Below, one piece after another: positions 25,274 through 42,500 of a stretch of 64,000 nucleotides of DNA; positions within the stretch are counted from its first letter, which is position 1; each line of letters opens with the position of its first letter. The position numbers and the translations under genes were made by a program. Origin of the DNA: Entrophospora sp. SA101 (lineage: Eukaryota; Glomeromycota; Glomeromycetes; Entrophosporales; Entrophosporaceae); the NCBI GenBank assembly GCA_958430865.1, contig CAUDNR010001424.1, positions 30,800-94,799 of the forward strand, in the 5' to 3' direction. The notes below the pieces were generated by a model. It was not told where the DNA came from and did no database searches. It worked only from the letters and a program-made list of their open reading frames with translations.

Positions 25274-25946
25274 TTTATTTTCTTATGTATGTTTTATAGA
25301 TGGAAATTTTTTTTGAAAAAATTTTTTTTTTTTTGACAATATCCCGATTTAGTAGTGATTTCTTGCCCAAAATTATTATTTCCGCAGTAATTAATTACCT
25401 TTAAAATGAAGTTAACTATACAATTTCTTTGCAAGAAACTTCTAGTGATAAAAAACATTTTTATAAATTTTAACACTTTTATTAATTAATATCAATATAT
25501 ATAAATAAATACAATACATACAACTATATAATTGTATCACAATAATATACTGCACGAAGGTCTTACAATTATTTGAAATAATCAATAATAAACGTGACGG
25601 ACGATAAGGTCGAATAATAATACAATTACGTAATTGCAATTGATCAGAAGTTTTTAAAGGATAAAGTAGTTAGTTAATTGATTAATTAAGATTATTATAA
25701 ATATAAATAGATAGATAAATGATAAAAAAAAATTTTTCTTTTCTGCACAAAAAGATCCAACAACACTCCACTCTCAAAAAATTTTCCTATAATTATTATT
25801 TCACAACATATAATTTTTTTTTAATTTTTTTTACGCGCCTATTTTTTTTTTTTATTTCTTTATAAAATTCTTTTGTTAGATAGAATAAAATAAATAATAT
25901 AATAATATAATAGAAAATTTTTTTAAAATAAACTAAATAATATAAT
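25274..25946. promoter_or_regulatory. Shared upstream region of divergent VPS53 and SNF2 genes
   Basis: 673 bp between the two start codons, very AT-rich, with long T tracts (25311-25335, 25830-25860). The small minus-strand frames here are low complexity and not called. Both promoters must lie within it or in the first introns; no specific site is recognised. Confidence 0.5.
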
Positions 25947-30430
<4,484 letters not shown>

Positions 30431-31975
30431 AACTAAAATCGACGTTGATAGCATATTGGGTTTTAATTAATTGTTTAATTTGTGGTTTTATGATTGATAT
30501 AATATTAATAGATTTAATAATAATTAAAACACTGAATAAAATAATAAAGAGAATTGTTTATTTTATTTACTAATGGTAAATCATAATTACCCAGATAGTA
30601 GTAGTTTTTTAATAATTCTAATTCTATTAATGGTAATGAAGACTTTATAACCTGTGCCGCTCTAAAATTTTACCATAGAAATAGATTGTTTCTTTTTTGA
30701 TAAAGACAATTAGATGATTGAACTTCGAAATGTTTTTAATTAATATTAATACTAATTGCCAAATTTCAGTCAGATACAAAAGTTATCTTGATAAAGTTCA
30801 TCAACTCCCTCCAGCACTTCATTTCATTGGTTTGTCTCACAATCATTAATTTATTTATTCGTGAGATCCATCTTGTAGAATATAGTTCAAGACTTCATGG
30901 ACTTGGAATTAAGCGAGAATGGTTTAAATGTCAAATTCACTAATTGGGAATTCTATGTAATAGATAGATGTTATTAATGTAACCGGTATAAGTTCCATGC
31001 CACCCTTTATTATATTCGTCAAAATCTTTTTACATGTGCAATTGAAATAATAAATTACTGAAGTTTGATAATATTGACTAATAATGTAAAAATTTGGCAC
31101 CCGAGTGAATGAAGAATTGGCTTTGAGTTCGACTTCAAAATAGTCTCATGATCGAAATTTTAAAAAATAAATTAGCAGGACGATTATACGTAATGTCAAA
31201 AATTATTCCTATTTTTACAATCTAAATTCTATTAATAAAAAGAGGCCTTAAAGGTTTAAAAATTAATCAACTTTCCAATATTTTTATCGTCATTCGCTAT
31301 ATTGCATTATTAATATTATAGATTCTGTATATCTGAACATTAAAATTTTGAACATATAATACAATTGTTGTCGCTCCTAAGAAAGTGGTAAGATAGAACT
31401 TTGTTTGCGGAAAAAAGCACCTGCACAGTTGGAGGTGGGTGGCATCGTAATTTGATATAATATGATGTCCTATATATTTATGAAGTCCAATCACATCTAT
31501 GGTCTTTATATATAAATAAACTTGCAGACATTTTCAAAAAGTTGATACAGAATGTTTAATTTCGTTGATTATTTATTGTCTTCACAAAAAGATTTATATA
31601 TATTCTTTAGAAGATTTGTCAGAAATGGTATAAAAACTTTTCGTCAGATAAACAATTGATCTTCTAAAGCATTTACTCACAGACAATAAAAAATTTGTTA
31701 CTTTTTCAAAATTTATTAAATGATGTAATAAACAATGTTAAAATAATTTCTATCATTTATCATTTCGGTTTCATGTATCAGTCAGAGCCTAAGAGTCGAG
31801 CCGCCCTTATAATATTAAGGAAATTTTTTTAAAATCTGAAAGTCACCATTCCAATTATAACTTTTAAATCAAGAAAAGCTTGATTATTATAATATAATTA
31901 GTTTCTTTATTTTATTATATATATTATTAAAATAAAAAACATAATAGAAAAATATTCCTTCTTCGTCACCACCCA
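30431..31975. other. Intergenic spacer, 1.5 kb; no gene seen
   Basis: AT-rich. No reading with family motifs and no tRNA fold recognised. The 65-aa minus-strand frame at 31297-31494 has no support. Confidence 0.5.
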
Positions 31976-32829
31976 TTAATCAATTTTTTTTCTTTGAAGA
32001 ATTTTTCTGGATAATGCTTCAAATCTTCTTCTACAAGAAATAGATGATTTGTTACCATTAAAATGATTTCTAGAAATCAAAGCCCATTTACCACCAAATT
32101 CAACCAATCCTGTTAATAATCGAGAATCATCATGTGGGCTCCAACGATTTGTATTGTTTGTGTTTAGTAAAGAAAGCGATGATGGTAATGGATATAGTGA
32201 AGAAGAAGAAGAATTAGAAACAGATGATGATGGTAACGAAGATGATGATGAATTCTTGTTGTTGTAAAATAAAGGTGTTGAAGCGTGTCTTCTTGATGTA
32301 ATAATTGGTAATAAAGAAATATCGATTTCTTCTTGCTTTTATTATTATTTAAAATTTGAAAATTAAAGAATCACGTTCAAGCAGATAATTAATCAATCTT
32401 TCTCTACCAACACCACTTATTTAAATTACCTTAATTGTATGATTCATTTTCTCAATTTCATTTCCTTCTGGTTCTAATTTTATTACAAATGATGAACTAT
32501 TAATACTATTAGTAGTAGAAGATGCTGTTGTTGTTAGTAAAGATGACGATAACGGTTCTGTTAATGAAGAAGATGAAGATGCTAATATTGGTGTTGGAAA
32601 AATTGTTTTTGGTGTTGATATTGGCAACGATGATGGCGGTGATGAAGATGTATATATCGAACCATTTCTATTGTCACCTTCTTCCTACAAAATATAATAA
32701 TAAATAAAGATTTCGTTTTATTTTGTAAAAACTTTCTTTTACAGATAAAACAAAAAATACTGCAAAATAAATTTCTGATATTACAATTATATAAATTGGA
32801 TCATTGATTCCACCTTTTCTTGCCTTCAT
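31976..32829 (-). CDS. Small single-Myb/SANT domain protein
   Basis: Three exons inferred from GT-AG junctions that keep frame: 32829-32785 (MKARKGGINDPIYII), 32684-32430 and 32335-31976. They give about 219 aa. The middle is Ser/Thr-rich, low complexity (serine runs near 32575 and 32190-32260). The C-terminal 60 residues form a Myb/SANT-like repeat: RWSPHDDSRLLTGLVEFGGK, then WALISRNHFNGNKSSISCRR, with the regularly spaced tryptophans (W in RWS, W in KWA) and a basic third helix (CRRRFEAL). A nuclear DNA-binding or chromatin role is expected by family. The first exon is the least certain part. It is convergent with the SNF2 gene. Confidence 0.62.
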
Positions 32830-33176
32830 AATTCGTTATTAATAAAAAAAATAATGAAACAAAAAGGAATGGAAAACGCTTTTGTAAATATCATTATTAA
32901 TTATAGCTTTCATTATAATAGAGCATAATTTATTAAAATTAATTTTTTCTTTTTGATTCTCTTCCATTAATTAAATTAAATTAATCATTCATTTTGAAAT
33001 AGTCAAATAAATTTTTTTTATAATTCTTATGCAAGTGCTTGAAATTATTCAATGAAAAAAATGTAGGAAGAACACATGCTTAAAAAGGTTTACTTTTCAA
33101 TAATTTTAACAAATTCAAAATGTTAAAAGTTTATATAATAAATAAAAAAATAAAAAAATGTTGTGTTTACATATTA
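32830..33176. other. Intergenic spacer; no gene seen
   Basis: AT-rich 347 bp between the Myb gene start and the 3' end of RNF213 copy B. The segment just before 33177 (AAAAGTTTATATAATAAATAA) resembles the 3' flank of copy D at about 52995-53015, showing that the duplication includes the 3' flank. Confidence 0.5.
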
Positions 33177-36100
33177 TCAAATCTGTTTTGCCCTTTCTTG
33201 CTGGATTATTATCTTGTCCAGTTTATTTTTGATATTTGATCTTTGCACACAGAATTCATATGTAGCAAATGTATGTGAAACCAATAATGTATCTGGAAAC
33301 AATCCAATTATTGCTTCATCAATTCCTAATGGCCAGAAATATAAATCCTCATTTTTTAAATAAATACTCAATAGATGTTTTGAGTAATCTTTTGACTCTG
33401 CAGACAAAAATCTTAACATAAATCTTTTCAATGTTACAATAAGTGCATCTGCTGGTATTTTTGCCCTTTGATCAATCATCATTGTTGATTGTTGTGGTTG
33501 GTGTTGTTGATTATTAGCAAACCAAACCACAGATGCAATTTCATTCTCTTGCTCTGATGTCAATTTTTCTTTATAAGCATCATTAATACTTGAATATTTA
33601 TCAATTGGTTCAATTTGGTAAAGAACATCAAAGACCTTGTTAATAAAATCAGCTAAAGGAATTTCTTGTTCATTTGATTCCTTTCCAATTTCAATTATTT
33701 CTTTTATATTTGACATTAGAATAGTATTTGCGAAATCATTACAAATACTTAGCATTTGATGAGAAAGTAATTGTTGGCCTTTCAAAACTTTCATTCCAAG
33801 TGATAAAACTTTTCTAACATCATGTTGCCATTGTTCAAAAATATTATGTGTCAAGTTTTGTAATTCACTAATATAATATAATATGACCCTTACCATCTCC
33901 TTAACTTGTGAATGCTCAAAAGATTCAGAGTTATTACAATCTGTTATCTTAACCTTTGGAAATTTTGATTGATATTCATTTAAAACAGTCTTTGCATTCC
34001 TCCACAAATATGCATGTAAAAAAACTGTATCCAAAATTTGCTCTTCCCCTATAAGTTTTGTAAGTAAAGATGCCAAATTTTCATAACCAGCAGGATCGTC
34101 AGAGGAAATTAACTTAACAAAATCATTGAAGTACAAATGTGGGTATAAATTTAATAAAGATTGTTTGAATGATGGTATGGAATTTTTAACAATAATTGAA
34201 AAGCCTTTTATGTAACCATTGAAAAAATGATGGTAAAGTTCTCCAGTCTTAGGATCAATATTTCCCTCATTATCATTGTACTGATTTATTTCTTCTTCAA
34301 ATAACTCTTTAAATGATTCAATTCTTTTCACAAAACAAAATGAAAATGGAAGTTCAAGATTATAATTATTTACAGATATACTATATCCATCTGGCTTAGG
34401 ATCTGATATTTCATCAATGTTCACAATTTTTTGATCCATAAAACATTTTATCCAGAACTCAAGTAGATTCTGAGATTGCATTCCATCAATCAAAAATAAG
34501 GTACTGGTTGCTGATAACCTTTCAATTGCACATAAAAGTTTTGCAATTGGTTTTCGAATAATGATACGTAAATATGCTTGTAATGCACCTGAAAATGAAG
34601 AATATGGGTATAAAAGTTTTTTGTCTGATGCAACTTTGTTTTGCCAATCTGGTTCAGGATTTGTTTCCAACCATTTTTGTGTTCTGTCCTTTAAATATGT
34701 GACCAGATTTTTATTATTTGGAATTTGTGTAATTAGAACCCTAAAATAAAAACACATTATTATTTAAAAAAACAATTACTAAAATTTTTAAATAAATAAA
34801 TAAATAAATACATACCTAATATGATCTAATGATTTCTGTGAATGAGGATATTCCATACATGATAAACACCATAATAATTCTTGTTTCAAGATATCTTCAA
34901 ATGGATATATAGTATTGATAATATCAGCCATAGATTTTTCCAAAAAGGCTGGATAAAGGTTTATCTTGGACTTGCAATGTTTCAATAGTAATTTGCTCCC
35001 ATCCACACATGAAATTAAAAGGTGTTTCTTGCTCATGGTGAATGTGTAAAATTATACATGCATATGTTTCATTGGAATTTTGTTGTTGCTATTGTGTCTT
35101 TTAATTAAGAATTCTCCACGTAATTGTTCAATAATAAATTTAGCTAATTTAATACATCCCACATTGACAGTTGTTATATCACATTGAAGAATGAATATTT
35201 GTTTATCAGATTCCTGCCAAAAATGTTTGATTCTATTTTGAAATTGTGTTTCAGATTTAAATGTTGAAAGTTTATCTACTTGACAACTGATCTTATTTGA
35301 CAGACAAGCTTCTATATCAGTATTAATGTTTGAAAATGTATTAACAATAACTTGTTTTCCTTCTGCTTCTGGCATATATGGATCATTTTGTTTCAATAAT
35401 GCATTAAAATAGTCAAAAAGACTATCATGATGTTGTATTTTAAAATAATATTCTTTCCATTTAAGTATCTCTTCATGTTTTAATAAAGAATTTTCAGATC
35501 TAACCATACCATCCGAAGTTGCTATAGCAACAAGACATTCTTTGCATTTTTCAAGTATTTCTTCATTGTCATCATCTGGATATTTTCTTTTTATATTTAT
35601 AATCAAACTTTGTATGGTTTCATTGGAATCAAAACCAATAAATAAGTCTTGTTGTTTAAATTTATTGTGTGATTGAAATCCTATATTTTTTCCTGAAACT
35701 GTAGAAAATTTTTTCACCCAGCTATTCAATTCAGCAACAAGTTCAAATTCCTCATCTGTCAATATATCATTAATTATTAATCTTTGCTTCTCAAATCTAT
35801 TCAAAAGTGGTGGATCTGCTGTATGTAATTTTTTCTCTTCCAAAACAAGAATGCACCTAAAGTCATTGTGAACAGACCTAATAAAATACAAGATAATATT
35901 TATTTAATGTTTTTGTTAATAAAAAATAATATAATATATATTATTTATTTATCTATTTATCAATCATACATACAACATCGGATTTGCATATGCACCCAAT
36001 GCAACTCTAGTATAATACTTGGGATCATCATTACTTCCCATAACAATATAATTTTGATTCCACAAATCATAAAGACTTCCTGTGATTATAACAAATATTA

Positions 36101-36877
36101 AAAATATTAAATGAATGAATTGTTATTAGAAAGATTTCAAATAAAAATCCACTTGCCATAAATGATTTCTAAATCTGTCAAAATCAATGGTCTTCCTGCT
36201 TCAACACACATCTAAATAAAAATATCAAATATCAAATAAGATTAATTTAAATAACAATAAAAAAAAATAACAATAATTTTCTGAACCTACCATAATCCTA
36301 TTTAAAATATTATACGAGTAATCATCTTGATCTTCAGGAAATTGTGAACCTAATATTATAACAGGATCCAACTGTTTTTGTCGCAATTCAAAGTTTAATA
36401 TATTTACTATTGATTCACTTTTTCCTATGACCATTAAATGTCTCGCACTTTTATCATCAAAATTTTCCCTAATTAAATTCAAAACAGGTATTGGTTTATA
36501 AATTCTAAATTGATGATTATCAAATGCATTCAGTACTTCTCCAAAGTATTTTTCACATAATTCTTCATGCTCTCCAGTTCCACCAAAATTACGTGCTAAT
36601 GCCATTTGAATATTATCAGTAGTCATTTCTTTTGATGAAAGACTTTTAACCAAAGCATAATAATCTCGAAGACCATGGAAATTTGGGAACGTTTGCCCAT
36701 TTTGTTCATATTCAGAATATGCCACAGCTAATGGTTTTAAAGCTGCTCTTTTAATATTTTTGTTTATTAATAAACGTTGTGCTGTATCAACTAAGTCATC
36801 CAAACCAAATTTAGGTCTAATTAAATGTATTTAAAATATGTTTATAAATAATTTTATTCTTGATAAAACCAATAAAA
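33177..36877 (-). pseudogene. RNF213: RNF213-like copy B, post-AAA4 to C-terminus, RZ module deleted
   Basis: Exons 36816-36291, 36211-36157, 36079-35974, 35877-34816 and 34740-33177 follow the order of copy D: DDLVDTAQRLL, FHGLRDYYALVKSL, VHNDFRCILVLEEK, LLNRFEKQRL and PIAKLLCAIERL. The last exon jumps from the E3-shell start (ADFINKVFDVLYQIEP, about 33612) directly into the far C-terminal domain (INDAYKEKLTSEQENEI). About 3.3 kb present in copy A is missing, including the RZ finger, and the frame is kept. A 2-bp insertion near 35064 gives a stop at 35052. An extra A near 34953 later restores the frame. The intron at 36156 has a GC donor. This copy continues upstream into an inverted block. 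It is probably a pseudogene unless the indels are sequence errors. Confidence 0.75.
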
Positions 36878-38810
36878 TCAAATCATCTACTTGTATTTTT
36901 CATGTCACAATCACCTGACTCAATTTGTGCTCTATATCGTGATAAAGCAAAGGTTCCAAATAATGTAAAGATGTTGTTGAAGAGTCAATCAGTTGGACAA
37001 AAAAAGGATGAGCTTGATGATTATAATCAATTGGAATCAAAAATTCTTCTAGACAGATTAGAAGGTCTTGCAAGAAGAACCTTACATCCTATTAAATATC
37101 CTGATTATGCACTCTCTGCTGACAATTTAATTAAGATGGCACTTATACTATTAAGAGCTCGTGCAAATATTCCAGTAATTGTTTGTGGTGAAGCTGGTTG
37201 TGGAAAGGTAAATTTGTGCCCTTTCTTTGTAACTGTTTTAAAATAATTAATATTGTAAAACATTTGTCACTATTGTACAAAAATATTAAAATTTTTTTTG
37301 TAATTTTAAATAGACAAGCTTGATAGCATTTTTGGCAAATGTTGTTGAAGTTGATTTTAAGGCATTAAATCTACATGCTGGTGTTCAAGAAGAAAAAATC
37401 ATTGAATTTGTCAAAGATGCTCAAAAGGAAGCAGAAAAAAAGGAAACATGGTTATTCTTTGATGAAATCAACACCTGCAATCATATTGGACTATTATCTG
37501 ACCTTATTGCTCATAGAATGCTTGAAGGAAAACAAATTCATCCAAATATTCGACTTTTTTCAGCATGTAATCCATATCGTTTCCGTACTAAAAGTGTTAG
37601 TGATGCTGGTTTACAAACAAAAGTGGGAATATATGATGAAAAAAATAGACTTGTTTATCAAGTGAAACCATTGCCTGATCAAATTTTGGATTATGTATGG
37701 GATTATGGTGTGCTTCAACCAGAAGATGAAAAGAAATATATTCATATAATGTTACAAGACCAACTCCCCAAAGAATTGTTAAATCATCAAGTATTGACTG
37801 AACTTTTATTTGCATCACAACAATTCATCAGAAAAGTTGAAGAGCCATATAGTGTTAGTTTACGTGATGTAAAAAGGGCCATAAAACTTATAAAATTCTT
37901 TTATGAACATCTCAAAGATAGACCAATTAGAAAACGATACCCTGGTGAAAAAGAGAAGCCAGTTAAATATCCACAAGTTGGTAAAGGGAAACCAAGTTTG
38001 CTTATGCGTTCATACATCTTAGCTCTTGGATTATGTTATCATTCCAGATTATATGAAAAAGAATTACGTTATAAATACAAGCAAGAAGTTGTAAAAATAT
38101 TTAGTAAATATGTCACCTCATTTGATTTAAAATCATTTGATTTGATTTTAAGAGAAGAACAAGAAGATAATATAAAAAGGATGATTTGTCCACCAAATAC
38201 TGCTTTTAATGAAGCATTGTTAGAAAATGTCTTGGTTATGATAGTGTGCATGTTAACCAAAATCCCAGTATTCATTATTGGTTCACCTGGGTTAGTTATC
38301 TTTATTTTTTGAAAAAAAAAAATATAATTAGATTTATATTGGTGAATATTATTAACCGACCATCTGTTTAATAGATCTTCAAAATCCTTGGCTGTAAGGC
38401 TTGTGAGTCAAAATTTACGTGGTGCAGATTCAAATGATCCTTATTTCAAAAAATTGCCCCAGGTATTAATATAATTTACTACCTAAAAATTTTCATCATA
38501 AAGTTATTTTATTATTAAAAACTTTTTTTTTTATAGGTATATCTCATTCCACATCAAGGATCTACATCATCCACTTCAGAAGGTATCTTGAAGGTTTTTG
38601 AAAAGGCTAATAAATATCAAGATACAAGTAGAAAAGAATTTCCTGTAATCAGTGTTGTATTATTGGATGAAGGTGCTTTATTAATTTTTTTACAAAATTA
38701 GGTTTGATTTTGATTTATTAAAATTATACTAACATTCTTTAAATATTTAGTTGGGTTGGCTGAAACCAGTCCCTTCAACCCATTAAAAGTACTTCATTCT
38801 GAACTTGAGC
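36878..38810 (+). pseudogene. RNF213: RNF213-like copy B, inverted AAA3-AAA4 exon block
   Basis: Plus-strand exons 36878-37207, 37314-38290, 38375-38462, 38537-38672 and 38751-38810 correspond in order to copy D exons 62514-60572 on the minus strand. They encode the two ATP-binding units of the dynein-like core. AAA3 has Walker A GEAGCGKT (split by the 37207 intron) and Walker B WLFFDEINTCN; AAA4 has Walker A GSPGSSKS (split at 38290) and Walker B VVLLDEVGLAE. In vertebrate RNF213 these are the two catalytically competent AAA units. Here the block is flipped relative to the rest of copy B, so neither strand can encode a complete protein. Both ends show 6-bp microhomology (see findings). Confidence 0.82.
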
Positions 38811-40974
38811 AGCTTTAGTTTTGATTGATTTGGTTGCAAAATCCTTTGATATTTCAAGTAGTGTATCAAATAAAGTTGATCTAATATTTTTTTCTTTTAC
38901 CATTAATTTAAGATTTTCAACTTGAAAGTATTGACTTGAAGAAAATCTTACTAGTTGGTCAGCAAACACATTCACAAAAATTTCTATAAATCTAAATGAT
39001 GAAACATCATCAGCATTTTGATTAAAGAAATATTTTGTAATAAGTCCATGACACATGTTTGCAGGCAAAGGAACTGTAATTTTTTTGTCAGTCTTGAATA
39101 GAATATCTATCTCTTCAATAGCCTTACGATCAAATGCATTTAAATAATGACATACTATTTGAATTGGACTGTTGATCTCTTGAGATATTACAAGGTTATT
39201 GATGTCCCATGACAAATGTTTCCTTCTCAAATAACTAGTAATTGGCATAGAGTTTAATAATTTTTGTTCAGTTGTTGAAGCTACCTCAATATAAATTTCA
39301 GTTGCAGGTAAAATAGCTATATCTACACTATTAGAAACTATTCCTAAAATTAATAATTCAAAAAGAAACATGTTTACTTCACTAGGGTTTTCAGCTGAAA
39401 CAATGTTCAAGTGTAAACTTTCTACTTTTCGTAATTTACATTCTTTAAGCTGACTAACAAGCTTACTAAAATTTAAACCATCACTGATTAAAAGACTACA
39501 AGTAACTTTTCCTTTTTCAAAACTGTCTTGTTTAATCCATTCTGTTTTTCCTTGCCCAGAAAGATCTGAAGATAAAGAAGTCACATTTGGACACAAATCA
39601 TGGAATATTGTTTTCATTGATTCAGTATTCAGCCCATTAGTTACACATACATCTTGTGAAAATTGATCTAAAATGTGATGATGTATTCCAGGCTCACGAC
39701 AACAAATCAATGCCAACAAATAATTTTTTTCACGTTTACACATCAATCTGATAAATTTAACCAAGTTATATTGTAATTCAAAATCTAATAATTCCAAATT
39801 TGCTATGCAAAACAAATGATCTTTATGCCCATTATTTGCTGCAAAAAAACAACGCTTAATAAAAATTGTTAATTCTTCTGAGGTTGTTAAAGGTGTGCAT
39901 ATTAAAAGTTGCCATGGTTCAGGGTGTGATCTGTTATTAGCATATAATGACATAATGATATTTGGAACACGTAATTTCTCATCACAAGCTGCCACAAATA
40001 ATTTGCCATTAAGTACAACATCTGACATTACACGATCATCTATATTTTTGACCTGACGAATTTTTTTAGGAAGTTTTTCAAAAATAAGTTGTAATTTTTT
40101 ACCAATTTCACAGAGGATATCATAGTAATTATTCTTTTTAGAAGAAATCCCCATGATCTTTTTATCAGAAGGTAATTCAGCTCTTCTATTTACAAATCGA
40201 ATAAGTATTTGACATTCTTCAATCACATTAGGATTGTTGACATTTGAAAAATAATCATAGAATGTAAGGATGTGTCGGCCAGGGAAAAATGTTAAATAGT
40301 AATGATTTTCTTGTGCTTTGTTCATGATATCCTCCCTATTATATTATTTATAAATGATAATTATTAAGCAAGTTTAATTATAACTATATATAACCATTGA
40401 TTTACATACCATTCACTTAATTTTTCTTTACATTGTTTTAATAATTCTTTCATTTTATCTGTTCCCTTTACAGTCACATCAAATTTCCTGAATTCAAAAT
40501 GTCCAATTTGTACAAGTTTTGATGAAAAATTTATTATATCCTGAGCCACATCAACTTGTTCAACAAACACATCCATGGAATTTTTAATATTTTGATCATC
40601 TTCCAATGCATTCTCAACTGATAGATTAAGGTTTACCACAGTTGGTTTTGCAATCAATAATGCACGGCCACGTAAATCTTGAAGATCATTAAAGGTGTAA
40701 GATGATTTTTGAACTTTGTCAGATGTGTATGTCATTAATGCATTACATTTATCTCCTTTAGCATCTCTTTTAAAAGTATAAGATCCTTTCATCACAGCAT
40801 TTTTGATTTTCTCCTTGGTTACTTCACTTTTTTGATCAATATTTTTATACATATTTTCTAAGGCCATACAATTATTATTACACAAAACAATATTATTAGT
40901 TAGCTTTGGATTTTTTTTAATAACCTTTCCAATTTCTTCAACAAACTCTTTCACTGATCTCTTTTTGGCAACAT
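38811..40974 (-). pseudogene. RNF213: RNF213-like copy B, pre-AAA3 segment (5' end lost in gap)
   Basis: Exon 40974-40410 (open into the gap) encodes the helical segment containing LQDLRGRALLIAKPTVVNL and FVEQVDVAQDIINFSSKLVQ. The next exon, 40335-38811, begins EDIMNKAQENHYYLTFFPGR and runs through the first inactive AAA units to KTKAAQ, where the inversion breakpoint cuts it. The equivalent vertebrate segment precedes the AAA3 Walker A motif. Nucleotide identity to copies C and D is very high, with a few per cent differences (for example Arg-Val-Met where C and D have Cys-Val-Ile near 40025). Confidence 0.78.
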
Positions 40975-41411
40975 NNNNNNNNNNNNNNNNNNNNNNNNNN
41001 NNNNNNNNNNNNNNNNNNNNNNNNNNNNNNNNNNNNNNNNNNNNNNNNNNNNNNNNNNNNNNNNNNNNNNNNNNNNNNNNNNNNNNNNNNNNNNNNNNNN
41101 NNNNNNNNNNNNNNNNNNNNNNNNNNNNNNNNNNNNNNNNNNNNNNNNNNNNNNNNNNNNNNNNNNNNNNNNNNNNNNNNNNNNNNNNNNNNNNNNNNNN
41201 NNNNNNNNNNNNNNNNNNNNNNNNNNNNNNNNNNNNNNNNNNNNNNNNNNNNNNNNNNNNNNNNNNNNNNNNNNNNNNNNNNNNNNNNNNNNNNNNNNNN
41301 NNNNNNNNNNNNNNNNNNNNNNNNNNNNNNNNNNNNNNNNNNNNNNNNNNNNNNNNNNNNNNNNNNNNNNNNNNNNNNNNNNNNNNNNNNNNNNNNNNNN
41401 NNNNNNNNNNN
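40975..41411. other. 437-N assembly gap
   Basis: A run of 437 Ns. It removes the 5' part of RNF213 copy B. Copy C has 475 bp of coding sequence (51346-51820) beyond the equivalent position before its own gap. Confidence 0.95.
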
Positions 41412-41605
41412 AAAATTCATGTGACACGAAATTCGAATTTATTTTCACATATAGAAAAACAGCCTCAGGGAAATGTCACACGACTAATTTAGAAAAAGAC
41501 AGTAACACGGCAAATTTTCTTAAAAAAATGCATCGTTGTGGCACATGAATCAGATTTAATCCCCAAATTCTTTATGAAATTTGAAAATTATATTTTGTTT
41601 ATTTT
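41412..41605. promoter_or_regulatory. Upstream region of RPC31 with UTP21-like motifs
   Basis: Contains CACACGACTAA (41477-41487) and ACACGGCAAAT (41505-41515). These resemble CGCACGACTTA and ACGCGGCAAAT in the same order upstream of UTP21 (601-611, 634-644). Both genes serve ribosome or small-RNA synthesis, so a shared regulatory module is possible. Confidence 0.3.
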
Positions 41606-42500
41606 ATGGGGAATATTGACATTGAATCACTTGAACCACTGAGGCCAACTGAAGAAGAAGAACATACTCTTAATGCATTATTTAGTTATAAGGCTGCTCT
41701 CAAAGATTCAGCGTTCTACATTACTACACCTTCACCGACAGTAGGTAAAAAATATAATAAAATTATTCAACTAATGTTTGATATCAAATCATAATTAGTT
41801 TTTTAATATATAGAGGTCCAAAGATATTCTGATCAATTCAAGCGAAAACGACCAAATCATTCTTTAAAAGATCTAAAAACAGGTAAAAAAAGAAGGAAGG
41901 AGAATAGTAGATTTATTGCTTCATAAAATTAATCAAATAACAAATATGTGTGCTTAATGTTTAGACTTGAAGTTTTTTCCTGAAGAACTACGGATTATTA
42001 AGAATGATTCGCTAGCTTCGACCAGTGTACTCAAAGGTATGTATGCATATACATATTTGTACAAGCATCAGCTTTATTTATTTCAATTATATTTCAACGT
42101 ATTTGTTAAAACATTTCCGACTATTTAATAGAAAATAATAAAAGGGTTCATTTTGATTTGGATAAAACTCTTGGTGATTTGCTAGAAGAAGAAGAAGATC
42201 AAGAGAGAACAAAAAAATTAAAGGCAATTTTTATAAAGCTTCACATCAATATCAACATATCCAATTATATTATTAATAAAATTGCTTGAAATTTTTTCAG
42301 GTGGTGGGTGGCGAGGAGGAGTTTGAGAAGATCAATTACTACAAGAAGAAGATGAATATGGAGATACGACTGACTATGTTGAAAGTTATTTTGATAATGG
42401 CGAAGGTGATGATTTGTATGATGATGGTGGTAATGAAAAAATGTCTGGTGTTTTTAGGGTTGGCTTGGGAATGATGTTTAGTATTTATCTGTTGATATAA
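41606..42500 (+). CDS. RPC31: RNA polymerase III subunit RPC7/Rpc31-like
   Basis: Exons start with MGNIDIESLEPLRPTEEEEH (41606) and continue in a block with the family signature VQRYSDQFKRK (about 41816). Next come LKFFPEELRIIKND (about 41968) and VHFDLDKTLGDLLEEEED (about 42148). The acidic tail EEDEYGDTTDYVESYFDNGE lies near 42350-42410. This order (Tx2E-rich start, RYSD, FFPxEL, acidic tail with YFDNGE) is that of fungal Rpc31 and human POLR3G, part of the Rpc82-34-31 initiation subcomplex of Pol III. The junction between the TKKLK exon (about 42223) and the acidic tail is unclear: the first acceptor (42300) enters a different frame, so a later acceptor or a one-base error is needed. The usual Gly/Arg-rich extreme N-terminus is not visible and may lie upstream. 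Confidence 0.7.

Noticed and set aside
40938..41492. Open frames of 160-175 codons across the N gap
   Set aside because: They consist almost entirely of undetermined residues.
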